A DNA stretch of 64,000 bases, from the NCBI GenBank assembly GCA_033558025.1, contig JAUCEF010000009.1:186001-250000 (forward strand). Reading direction: 5' to 3'. This document shows positions 32,577 to 43,265 of this stretch, piece after piece. Each line of letters starts with the position of its first letter. Position 1 is the stretch's first letter. The translations under genes were made by a program, and so were the position numbers. The notes beneath the pieces are model-generated. The model worked only from the letters and a program-made list of their open reading frames with translations. It did not search any database and had not been told where the DNA came from. This DNA comes from Phytophthora sp. 'mugwort'. Taxonomy: Eukaryota; Oomycota; Peronosporomycetes; Peronosporales; Peronosporaceae.

Positions 32577-34589
32577 CTCGTTCGCTACTTCCGTAGCAAC
32601 AAGATCGGTGCCGAAGAAGAAGAAGAACAAGATTACGAAGAAACGGGAATCCCTGGGGTCAGAGACGGAAAACCAGACGCAGGTATCCACAGCGATCTGG
32701 ACTGAAGATGCCCTGGAGATCATATACCACCGGAAGGCTGTGCGTGAGTTCTTGATCCACGACCCGGTGATGACGATCATGTAGGTGCGCCAGATCGGTG
32801 ACTTGAAGGGCCCGATAGGGAGACCACAAGAGCCATCGAGCAAGCTGGACGCTGTAAAGACATTGTTCCAGCTAATGAAGGAAGCCGGCCTAGTGGCAGG
32901 CGCTTTTGATGGCGACGATCCCCATAATATTGATCTGGATGTGATCTGATCAACGACTCAAGACGTATGCGAGACGCTGAAGCCTCTAACCGGCGAATCC
33001 CTGCAGATCCAAGCTCTGCCGCGATCAAGGCCCGCCAGTCACGCCGGAGGTCAGACTGGGTCGTCTCACTACGCTTCGGCCATCTCGGAGCTGGATTCAG
33101 ACAGCTCGATCGGCCCGCAACGGATGCAGTTAGGCCCCTCAGTCGCGGCCCTTCTGCGATCGCGCTTAAAGACGTCCGATCAGACATCTCCAGCGACAGA
33201 TCAGCGGAAGAAGCTGCCTGCATCCGCGACACGCAGATCCGCCAGACGCGCCGAAGGGCCAGTTGGAATCGTATTTCCAAGCAGCCATGACTCGTTTTCT
33301 GGAGGAACAACGTGTGACCACTGCACCCAAGCTACCAATTCAGAAGGCTCATGCGGGATCACAAGACGTGGACATGGAATCTGTAGGATCGCCGCGGCAG
33401 CAGCCGTCCCTCGGTGAATATGACCCAGATGATCTGGGCATCCCAAGTGCGGGACGTGTAGCAGTCGCCACAGCTGCAACCGGATCGGGAGGTGCCTCAC
33501 TGATCCAACGAGTCCAAATCTCAGCGATCTCAGATTTAAAAGAGTTTACTGACAAGGATCAAGATGAAGGCCGAGCTAGACCGTGGGTCAGCAAGGTTAA
33601 ATCGGCGTTTCTGCGAGATCAGGCTTCAGACGAAGAGAAGTGTTTGACATTTGCCGATCTACTCGCAGGGCCAGCAAAAACCTTGTACCGGCAACTCAGT
33701 CGATCGACTCGAAACAAGTGGAGTGATCTGCTTCGCAGCTTCCAGACGGAATACTGCGGTCTGGGCGTCCCAGTTTCATGGCAGTACTACCATGCGCGTA
33801 AACGATCGGAAGAGTCTCCTTTGGACTACCTTTACCGTTTGAACGTCGCCGGTCTGCGGGGTCGATTGAAGATCAAGGACGGCGATCAAACGATTATCGT
33901 GAGCATGTAGATCGCTACGTTGAGACTCTAGGAGATCCAGACTTGGCGGAACAGTTGACGTCGTTGCGTCTTTCAGATGTCGACGAGCTGGAAGAAGTCC
34001 TTCGTGCGCGAGCACGGGCCAAGAGCAGGCAGAGGAGATCCCCTTTGGATCGAAATACCGACAGATGGCCCCGACACCGGCACCGGCTGCCGCTTTAAGC
34101 GGGCGGTCCGATCCATCTAGACTCCACGTCTGGAGTCAGGACCGCATACCAGTTCGGATGGATCGGACGGATCGGATTCGGAAGGTGACCTCTGTCGAAT
34201 CTTCTTCGTCTCGACGGACAACGATCCGACGCCTATCGGAAGCGAATCAAAAGCGCTCGATCGGCCTCCGCACGGACGAACCAGACGGAATCATCGTTCA
34301 TGAGCGTCGATCGCCACTACCCGTGGACGGATCGGATCGGAGTCGGTGCTCCCACTGTGGGTCCCGGACGCATACGGATCTCGGTTGTTGGCGACGTCTG
34401 ACGTGGCAGAAATGCGGCAAGAGAGGCCATCCAGCGGACCATTGCCTTTTCGTATGCCGTGGATATGGTGAGCTACACACCATGGGCAACTGTCCCATGG
34501 ACGAGTCCTACAACCAGACCCGCCAATCGTATAACCCGACCAAGCATGCGGGGATGTTACCTGCGATGGGAGAAAAGATGTTAAACTAG
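32577..34589 (+). pseudogene. gag of the Ty3/Gypsy element, broken
   Basis: Three pieces. An N-terminal basic region (KKKKNKITKK) leads into TEDALEIIYHRKAVREFL and is split by an in-frame TAG near 32782 and a TGA near 32948. The capsid-like gag domain (33263-33910) contains DLKEFTDKDQDEGRARPWV, KCLTFADLLAGPAKTLYRQL and SPLDYLYRLNVAGLRGR. The nucleocapsid region (34065-34589) carries two zinc knuckles, CSHCGSRTHTDLGC and CGKRGHPADHC. Gag packages element RNA in virus-like particles in the cytoplasm. Stops and frame changes rule out an intact product. Confidence 0.85.
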
Positions 34590-34670
34590 GACGCTCGCCG
34601 GGTTTGAATCCGATACGAGCCGAGCGTTCTACATATTGCATCGCTACATTTGTGGACAAAAAGTCGGTAG

Positions 34671-35265
34671 ATGGAGTTAGCGAACAGCAACAAAAATCTA
34701 CGCGATAATACATGTGATCTACATGGGAATCTTATTGCTAAGATTTCGAGCTTTCGTCATGTCGACGAATACCGTCGATCGGACGTCAAGATGGCCTCAG
34801 ATCTCCTTCCAGGAGAATCTCGAGGTTATTGGAAACATCGTGTGCCGGGAAAGTGGTTTCGGCAAGCGAAAGCGACAGGCAAGATCAACAATGACAAGAC
34901 GATCTTACTTTTAGCAACTGGTGCCGAGGTGGCCATTCTGGATACCGCCTTTGCTCAAAAGGTTGGGTGCTAGATCGACATGAGTCAGAGCCAAGCATGT
35001 GTGGGAATCGAATAATGTGTACGTCACGAATGGAAGGACGTGCATAAGATCACGCTGGCAAAATCGCTGGTGTACTTCTTCGAAAGAGCGTCTGGCGGGC
35101 CAAGACGCGATCTTGGGTATGGACGTTATGGTCCCTGCTAGGATTAGACTAGATCTGGCCGATGGGTCAATTTGTCTCCCGGACGAGATCCAGGTCCAAC
35201 TCAGTGGACGCCGGCAGCTCTACAATGACAAGGCGAAAGTGGTGACGTTAGATCAGCATCTCTAG
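34671..35265 (+). pseudogene. Aspartic protease region of the Ty3/Gypsy element, inactive
   Basis: ILLLATGAEVAILDTAFAQ is the protease active-site block, but the catalytic Asp of D(T/S)GA reads Ala (ATGA). A stop and frame change at 34971-34999 separate it from the C-terminal part, AILGMDVMVPARIRLDL. It would normally cleave the gag-pol polyprotein. Beyond it, 35355-35741 is the usual linker between protease and RT (contains GSRRYTEWQNIALQATTE). Confidence 0.8.
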
Positions 35266-36215
35266 GTTGAGGTTGGGGATCAATCTAGTTACCGGTCCGG
35301 TTACGGGCATCCCCAGATCGAGAGAAACTATGGGTTACACGCGGAGAGCGATGGGTGCCAACGGTGGCGACTGGACCAGGGAAGACGCAGCGTCTGTTGT
35401 GTTTCAGCGACAGTCGACTAATCCTCCAACGGGATGTACGTATCGCGGTGTGGCTAGCAGGGGATCGCGTTCCCCGCTTGCCAGGTTTCGTGTCGATCGG
35501 ATCGCGTCGATATACGGAGTGGCAGAATATAGCCCTCCAAGCGACGACGGAAGCACTCCCTCCGGAAATGGATGGATCGGACCCTGGACCCGCTGTAGCA
35601 AGCCCAGAATATGCCACGCCACGTGCAATACTACGTAGGGTCCCGATTTTCGATAACGAGGCTGGCATGGCTACACTGGCTGCCGCAGTTAGCCGATCTG
35701 GTGTTAAAACCCCCGATCCCTCAAGAAGAGAGAAGGAATAGCAAGTAGGGTAGCTAAGTAGGCTTACTAGCCTTAAAGTGTAATGCATTTTTGTTAATCA
35801 AGAAGAGAGAAGGATGCATCGAGATCACCGCGTGTGACGTCGCTCAAGGTGGAAGGTGGTGAGGAGGAGCCCGATCCAGCTACGCGGTCGCCTAAACTGA
35901 CACCCCGACTGTAAGTCAGGCTGACGATGTCACGATGGCGGCAGATCACGAAGGACACATCGAGCCGCGGTCGGATCTTGGAACGCCCGATTTACCCGCT
36001 GAGGCGGATCAGATATCGCCCGAAAATGTTTCGGAGGGCGAGAAGATACAACACGGAGCTAGAACATCGAACCTGCCTGAAGATCAGACACGAAATAAAA
36101 TAGATCAACCCAGTCTGATTCCCGATCGGCTGAAGATGATGGCCCGACTGGAAACGATTTGAGCTACCATCATGAAGGAGGGGAGATGAATGCGTAAGAC
36201 GTGGACAGAGAGTGA

Positions 36216-37660
36216 GTGGTGCTGCCCGAAGCCAAGATTGCTACGACGGAAGAAGTGACGATCGAGGATATTCAGGTGGGAGATCCAACATATAACACCC
36301 CTGGAGAGATCGGTCGACTTCGACAGATGATCTGGAAGAGACGACACCTCCTGATCGGCAAAGGCAACGCGCTGCCTCGGGCCGCAAGGGGCGTTGTATG
36401 CGACATCGACGTAGGTGATGCGAAGCCCGTGGCGCAGCCGGAAGATGGCGCCGCGCTTCAGGGAGAAGGTATTGGATCTGATCAAGGGACTGTTAGGCAG
36501 CCAAGATTATCCAATATTCGATTTCTTCATGGGCATCTCCGATCTTGATCATGATTAAAAAGAAACGGAGTGGATATACGCCTGTGCCTCGACTACCGGT
36601 TGGTGAACGATCTGACACGACTAATGCTCTACCCGATGCCACTGATTAACGATCTGTTGGAAGATCTGGACAAAGTGCTAGGTTATTGTTCATTGACATG
36701 TCGAGTGAATTCTCCCGATGACCGATCGAGCTCACGCGATCTCGGCCTTCATCACCCCTTTCGGGTTACTCGAGTGGAATAGGATGTCATTCGGACTCAA
36801 GAACGCGCCTCTGATTTATCAACGGCTGGTGGACAACGCTTTGTATCGATTCATGAAGATCTCGAAATCCGAACCTACATGGCGACGCACGGATGTGTTT
36901 GCCGCAAGAAAACCTGAAGATCCAGGCAAACCTTCCGTTTTAAGACGTAGATCATATATCGACGACATCCTAATTACTGCCGGAACTTGGGATCAACTAT
37001 GCGATCGGGTGGAATGCCTACTGGATGCCTGTGACAGATGGAACTTGTTGATCAGTGTCGTCAAGAGTTTCTGGGGACTAAAAAAAGTGGATAACCTAGG
37101 GCATCAAGTGTCGATCGAAGGCCTGGAGGCACATCCGAAGGACGTAAAGGAGTTAACCGACTTGCCTCTCCCGGAATCGCTCAGATCGCAATCGTTCCTA
37201 GGCAGTCTGAAGTATTATAGCGGATTCATTGAAGACTACGCAATTTATGCAGCAGTCTTGTATGAGCTGCGTGAAGTGGATTTTAACGAGCTAAGGAAGC
37301 GTCAAGATCTCCGTCAGGCTTTCGGTGAAATCTCCCCCGATCTCGATTTGTACGTTCCAGGCCAAACAGATCCGGCTATCCTCTACCCGATCAACCGAAG
37401 ACAATCCTGAGAGAAGCAGACGGGAAGTGGATTCGGCGGTCCAGATCTTTTAAAAAACTGAAAGAGAAGATCGCCACTACTCCGATCCTGCGTCATTTCG
37501 ATCCAGGTTATCAACCTGTGGTAGTTCTTTATACCTGTAAGTGGGCGATCTCGGCCGCTCTGATGCAAGAGCACGATCGCGTGTACCATGTTCGCGAGTC
37601 GAATGAACTTAACTACAACGTGATAGAGAAGGGGGTGGTGGCCTTATTGCTGTTTTTTTA
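36216..37660 (+). pseudogene. Reverse transcriptase and first RNase H of the Ty3/Gypsy element
   Basis: The RT region starts in KGNALPRAARGVVCDIDVG and continues in another frame through DIRLCLDYRLVNDLTRLM, then AISAFITPFGLLEWNRM and SFGLKNAPLIYQRLVDNAL. It reaches the catalytic SYIDDILI near 36960 and the thumb/connection GLKKVDNLGHQVSIEG. A first, degenerate RNase H/connection segment (FDPGYQPVVVLYTCKWAISA, near 37500) ends in a stop near 37660. At least three frame breaks occur, including one that garbles the first RT catalytic Asp block near 36700. Confidence 0.87.
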
Positions 37661-37675
37661 GATCTGAACTACAAC

Positions 37676-38600
37676 ATGTTGGTTGGGCGACATATCCGGA
37701 TCCTGACCAGACACTCGACGCTGGCATGGCTCTTCAGATCGCCTGGTCCACAGGGACGACTAGGTCAATGGGCTGCACTCCTGTCGCCATGGACGCTCGA
37801 GATCGAGAGGTGTACCAAGGGAGAAGATAAGATCTTGGGGCGATCGCTGCCAGCATTACACCTCGGTCCAAGTGGACGAGGGTTTGATCGCGATCGCACC
37901 CAGGGAAGAGCCACGCCGTCAGATCCAAGCACCGACCCCAGTAATAGGCGGGAACGAAGCGCTGTTTGTCGTGAGTTTTGACGGATCTGCGCGAGTAAAA
38001 CGAGACGGCGGAGCCTATAATGCGATTTTGTGGAAGTTACCTGAGTGGACGGTTTTGAAGGCCCAATCCGGTTATGCCGCGGATCTGACTGTGAACGAGG
38101 CAGAGTACAATGGACTCCTGCTGTGTTTTGACTTGTTGGAAGGAATGACGCAGGGACGTTTGGTGATTTGCGGTGATTCTAATCTGGTGGTCAGACAAGT
38201 ACGAGGCGAGATCGACTATAAGGCACCCAGATTGACGCTATTGAGGCAGAAAGCCTTGGATCGGATCAAGGTCTAGCCAGACCACGAACTGTTACACGTG
38301 AAGCGCGACTGGAATGCTTGTGCGGACAGTTTAGCCAACGCTGCGCTGCAGCGGCAGCAAAGAGTGATTATCAACGAGGTGGAGGCGTATCAGGATCAGG
38401 TCACGCTTAATCGTTTGGATGAGATCGATCCTACTGATCAGATCGGAGGACACCGTGGCGCGGATCTCGCCATAGCTACCCGAGCAGGGACCAAATCTGT
38501 GCACCCACCGACCGTTCTGGACGAGGTTTTTGTGAGAGATCTCCGTGTCGATCGTATCCAACAGGCCCAAGACGAGGGAGTGTGGATAGCAAGTTAGAAG
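37676..38600 (+). pseudogene. Connection region and second RNase H domain
   Basis: RILTRHSTLAWLF through LEIERCTKGEDKILG (37700-37840) closes the first RNase H/connection. A frame change leads into a second, complete-looking RNase H fold at 37872-38276. It has SFDGSA (first Asp), TVNEAEYNGLL (Glu) and ICGDSNLVVRQVRGE (second Asp), and its tail continues past a TAG at 38274-38276 as HVKRDWNACADSLANAAL. Two RNase H domains in one pol is the arrangement reported for Tat-type plant elements and an oomycete Ty3/Gypsy lineage. Confidence 0.82.
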
Positions 38601-40153
38601 AAGTATCTGACTGGGATGTGACCGATCTCACACAAGATCAGGCTAGACTGTGTGGCAAAATAGCGTCCGACTATGGCGTCGACGACAATGATCTGCTGTT
38701 CTACTGTCTGCCTACCAACATATCGGAAGTAGGTCGGGACGGATTGATGAGGCTGGCCTTGCCCGAGACACTCCACCTTGATGTCTTGCTTGACTATCAG
38801 GCGAGCATTGAAGGTGGTCATCAGGGGATTGGACGTACGTATCAACGGATCAGGGGTCATTTCCACTGGAGAGGCTTATATCGCAGTGTGCAGATATATG
38901 TGGGTGAATGTGTAGACTGCGAAACTGGAAAGGGCCGTCCCATGATCAGAGAGAATCGTCTGGGAACCTCCAGGCAACATATCCTTTTCAGATCATGACA
39001 ACGGATCACATACCCTCGATGCCGAAGTCGTTTAAGGGCAACACCGAACTACTGATCTGGGTAGACACAGGATATGTGACCGCGAAGGCAAGTGCGTCTA
39101 GGACGGCCCTGACGATTGCCGGGGCGTACGAAGGGTGTGTCTTCCGGAGTTTTGGCGCTACCGAGGCGATCCGGCACGATCGAGATCCCGGGTTCATGTC
39201 TGACTTCTTCCGAGTATTTAATAAGATTCTCGAGCAGCGACAGAGAGCGACGATGGCGTATCGACCGCAAGAAACGGGACAGCGCAACGGATGGTACAGA
39301 CCATAACTCGAGCCTTGAAGATGTATGTCCAAGATTTAAACCAGCACGATTGGGATGAGTACGCGGAGTGATTAACGTTTGCAATCAACACGGCCCAAAA
39401 TCGAGTGCGAGGGGATACACCATTCTATCTAGTATACGGGTGGTACCCCAGATCGACGTTGGAAGTCACCATACCTTTGGGCAGTACTCGCACCCGAGAT
39501 AGAGATCCTAGGAGATGCAGGTAGCAGATCCAGCGTCATTACACAACGGCGAGGGAAAACGGCAATGCCAAGCTGCGGGAGGCGATCTCAGATCGAGCCG
39601 AACGTCATAACGAAGAGGTCGATCCGCATTGGTCGAAGCCGGATCACAAGTTTGGCTGTACTTGTATCGCATGAAGGAAGGATATGCGCGCAAGCTAGCA
39701 CATCTGTAGCATGGTCCTTTCCGAGTTGCGGAGAAGATCAACGAGTCCTCACTGCGCCTCGAGATCGCCTGAACGGAGTATCGGCTTTTCCCGATTGTGC
39801 ATGTGTCCAAGTTGACATTGGTCAAGGAATTCCCAGATCGGCCACAGATCGAGTTGACTGTACGAATCTCAGATCGACTGGATTTTGACGAAACTCTGTT
39901 GCACGAAGATAGCTGGACGCCGGATCTAGAGGCAGACGACTACGAAGTGGAGAAGATCACTAATCTGAGAACAGGTAGACGAATTCAGTATGGACGGATC
40001 TATCGGGAATTTCTGGTACATTGGAAAGGATATGCAGACCCCAGCTGGGTAGATGAAGCCGATTTCAACTGCGGAGCACTCCTTCACCATTTCCTTCGGG
40101 GACAGGCTAACCGGAATCGTTTGGGTGTGATGCAGTCCCATGAGGAATTGTGA
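38582..40153 (+). pseudogene. Integrase and chromodomain of the Ty3/Gypsy element
   Basis: The zinc-binding HHCC module (LHLDVLLDYQASIEGGHQG ... CVDCETGKG) lies at 38780-38940. The DDE core follows, with MTTDHIPSMPKSFKGNTELL, a first-Asp region WVDTGYV, and IRHDRDPGFMSDFFR near 39175. The frame is lost near 39290 and the remaining core (MYVQDLNQHDWDEY, DTPFYLVYGW) is read in another frame with stops. The C-terminal ORF 39797-40153 has a chromodomain: EKITNLRTGRRI, then REFLVHWKGYADPSWVDEA. This ends the sense coding region. Confidence 0.88.
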
Positions 40154-40550
40154 GATCGAGGGGGTCGCGGTGAGTTGGTCGCCGCGACGACGGATCTGAA
40201 GAAGGATCTATGGGAAGGCCATATATCGGAGGAAATGGGTGATGTATGTGACTTTATGCATGTAAATCCGCATGGAATTTCGAGAAACTGAAGAAGGAAA
40301 TCCGGACCGGATAAGCTCCAGACGAAGTAGTAGGACGCATGAAGACCCAAAGCAGTAAAGACGGAGGGAAGAAAATATGGATGAAAAGAAGAATGGCTAA
40401 GATGAATGCAGGGAAACCTACTCACGAACGGCGGTTTCACACGAAATTGTTGGGACGGAAGACCAGAGTCAAGTGTAAAACCAACCGAATCGAGGGTCGA
40501 ACTTGTTTCGAAGTCGACCGATCCGGTACGCCGGGCGTTCCATAGGTCGA
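40154..40550. other. Gap between pol and the antisense gene
   Basis: Separates the stop of the chromodomain ORF from the 3' end of the convergent antisense gene. ORFs here on both strands have no recognisable content; any terminators or poly(A) sites for the two transcripts would lie here. Confidence 0.4.
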
Positions 40551-43172
40551 TCACGAACTGGTTCCGTCAGGGATCGGCGGTGTCAGCTTCACGTAGGCCT
40601 CCAGAAGGTCACCCGGTTCAGCTCGGTGAAGATCGGGGTCAGCAAGGTTGGCTGCCGGGATGCCCGACCAGGATACCATGTCCCATCGTCCGTCGTGGTC
40701 GGGAGGTGAAGGAAAAAAAGATCGAGTAATATATCCAGATCGGCCCACCGCTCACGCATCATCAGAGGAAATGAACGGAGCAACGCTCACCAGCTGGCGA
40801 CCGCCCGGATCCGCACTGACGACGGCCATGATGGTACTACTCCATCACTAGGTCACGACCTTGTTCTGCGGTGATCGGGAGATAATGATTAGTCTCCCAA
40901 TAAGCTTGGAGATGTCGTCGCGCGATAGCGAGATAAGAATCCGCGATCTGGGCGAGAGTGGTTGGTATTCGACCTACGATGGAGCAGCAGATCGAAGGTC
41001 AGGGTTTCCTCCGTGTTATCCAACTTCTCCCAGTGTCGCGTGGCGATCAAGGCCGTGATGTTTGGGCCAGTAATCAAGTTGTTCAGATAGTCGGTACCGG
41101 CTCTGGGGGCGCGGACTCTCGCACGTGCCGCGGGGCCAGAAGTGATCGGGAGCCGGACGGTCAAGGTGCGCCATGTTATGGCGGTTACTTGACGCTGAAT
41201 CAAAGTCATCGCCGGCCATGGATCGGTCTCGGCCTGAATAAGAGCACGAAGCGGATAGCATCTAGGCAGTGAGATCGAGGCTGGGAATAGCGACTGGACT
41301 AATGGCCGCCGAGAAGATCTAGGAGGGGTAGACGGAGGACTTCCGACATCGGATCTAGCGGACCTTCAGATCCGGAAGGTGAAGCTGGAGGACTCGGGGA
41401 ACAAGGCCCACCTTGAATAGCCGATCCCGTTTGAACAGCCAGCGGTGGACGTCCGCGATCAGCGTGTCCAGGACTCGCCGGTTGACGAGTCGCAGGTGTC
41501 TCGTCACATCCGTGCAGAGCCCTCGGGGGTGCCAGGATCGGCTATCTCGATCGGTTGAGAAGCATCGCCGCCCGGGCGTGTACCGGGTCGGAGACGAACT
41601 ATAGTACGAGATTGGGACAAAGCAGCCAACCCTTCATCGTCGCTGGCTTCGTCTTTGTTCTCGCCTTCACCCGATTCTGGCAGTCACATGGACGGGGGAG
41701 CCTCCGCTTGGGACGCAACTGAGCATTGTTCTCTATCGATCCCCGGGCCATCGTCGTCGATCTCTGGCTGAAGATCGGATTCGGCCAGAAAAGAGACTTC
41801 GGCCGAGGCCGGGCTGCCTGGACCCTGAGTCGGGGCAGTTGGAGCTACCGGGCGACCAGGCGCGGGAATGGATCGTCAGCGCAACGGACGCTTACGTGAA
41901 GATTGAGGTGGAGAAGGAGAGGCCGATCGGTTGCGTTCCCTTTACCTAGTCGAGGGGGACTAAATCCACTGGGGCTCACTAACAGTACCACTTCGGCTAG
42001 ACGCTCGGTGACCAGATCGACGCCCGTGCAGATTTCATTTTGGGTCTGACGTAGCCGGTGATAAGCGGGTTGAAGATCTGCGATCTGGGTTTCCAGCGCA
42101 CGAATTGTCCGCGGAGATGTACCCATCTCCACACCTGCATCTCAGAATTGTCAAAGGAGCGTTAGGTACGACTCAGCTCACTCGACAGACAAAAGGTCAG
42201 GATACTTACGGGCGTCAGCAGATTCTGTCGTAGCTGTATCCCGATCACGGATCGCGGCTGCGAGATCAGACCGTAAAGGAGATTGGCCACGTCGCAGGGT
42301 ATCGACCTCAGCTTGAAGGCAATCTCAACCGAGTTAGAACCGATTCCGCTCTGCTCGAAGTTGATCTCCTTGCGGACGAGCCCGTCAGCAGTAGGGTTAC
42401 CGATCGATCGACTCGCGGACGCAGGGCCGGCTATCGGAGATTAAAAAAAACGACCCGATCAGGCCCGATCTGAGTTTGATGGAGTTCATTCTCCAGCCGC
42501 GTCACATTCGCTAAGGCTGCGCCCAGTTCCATGCGAAGCTGAGCTGACTGAGTCCCATCGGTGTCCGATCTGGAACCCTCCGCCATCGCTTCGTCCAAAA
42601 CAGCTCGAGCGGAGTTCAGGCCAACGCGGTAAGAGTCGATATCGACATGATTCTCATCTAGTTCTCTTTCAAGTGATGATCCGGCCGCGTAAATCCTCGA
42701 CCACTTCATCGCGGAGCTCCAGACGATATGCAAGTTCATCTCGGTGAGACTCAGCTTCAGAGAGTTTCACGCTGAACACCGGAGAGACGACCCTCCATGT
42801 CTTGGATCTCAGCAGCCCGTTGGCAAAGCTGATCGCGAAGATGACGAATGACCGATTGACTCCGTGGGCCGGGAGAGCGTTGTCGATCTCAGCTCGGAGT
42901 TTCCGGATATCTTCACCTTGATCGTGTCGTAATTGTTCCAAGGCACGCAAATCGTCAGACAGCTTGGCTATGACGCGATCTCGCAGAAAGTCGTCACGAA
43001 TACCGCGTGTACGACGGAGCTCGTCCTCCAGGTAGGCCACTTGACGTGCCACGACTTGAGTAGTCGAGTCGACGGGAGCGTGCGGGGCAACAGAACGACG
43101 GGACGTAACGCTGTACGGTGAAGCGGGTGGCGATCGGCCCTCGTCGGAGGCGTTGGAATGGCGATCACTCAT
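40551..43172 (-). pseudogene. Antisense accessory gene of the retrotransposon: coiled coil, acidic linker, C-terminal domain
   Basis: Occupies the space between the chromodomain and the 3' LTR, on the opposite strand to gag-pol. From ATG 43172: a Ser-rich start (MSDRHSNASDEGRS), then heptad-like helix spread over shifting frames (VAYLEDELRRTRGIRDDFL; VIRHLRDQLCQRAAEIQDM; SSLERELDENHVDIDSYRV). After a GTAAGT...CAG intron (42135-42209) comes more coil (TIRALETQIADLQPAYHRL). An acidic Pro-rich stretch (DLQPEIDDDGPGIDRE, KDEASDDEGLAALSQS, 41500-41850) follows, then a basic helical part (LVNRRVLDTLIADVHRWLF) and a C-terminal part (AITWRTLTVRLPITSG; DYLNNLITGPNITALIATRH) ending near 40551. Several stops and frameshifts are present. 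Function unknown; comparable antisense ORFs between pol and the 3' LTR are known in some plant Ty3/Gypsy elements. Confidence 0.6.
42135..42209 (-). other. Predicted intron in the antisense gene
   Basis: On the minus strand a perfect GTAAGT donor at 42209 and an ATGCAG acceptor ending at 42135 enclose 75 bases with stops. Coding-looking coil sequence flanks it on the downstream side. Confidence 0.5.
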
Positions 43173-43265
43173 GGAATTGGAAGTAGACGGCTTGTTGGGG
43201 TGAAGATTGAGAAATGTGACCGGAGTGTGGCCGCTGAACGGCAACGACGTCGGACAGGGGGTGGT

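Noticed and set aside
40084..40554. 156-codon minus-strand ORF after pol
   Set aside because: Overlaps the chromodomain frame, has no recognisable content and ends where the antisense gene's reading stops; probably a by-product.
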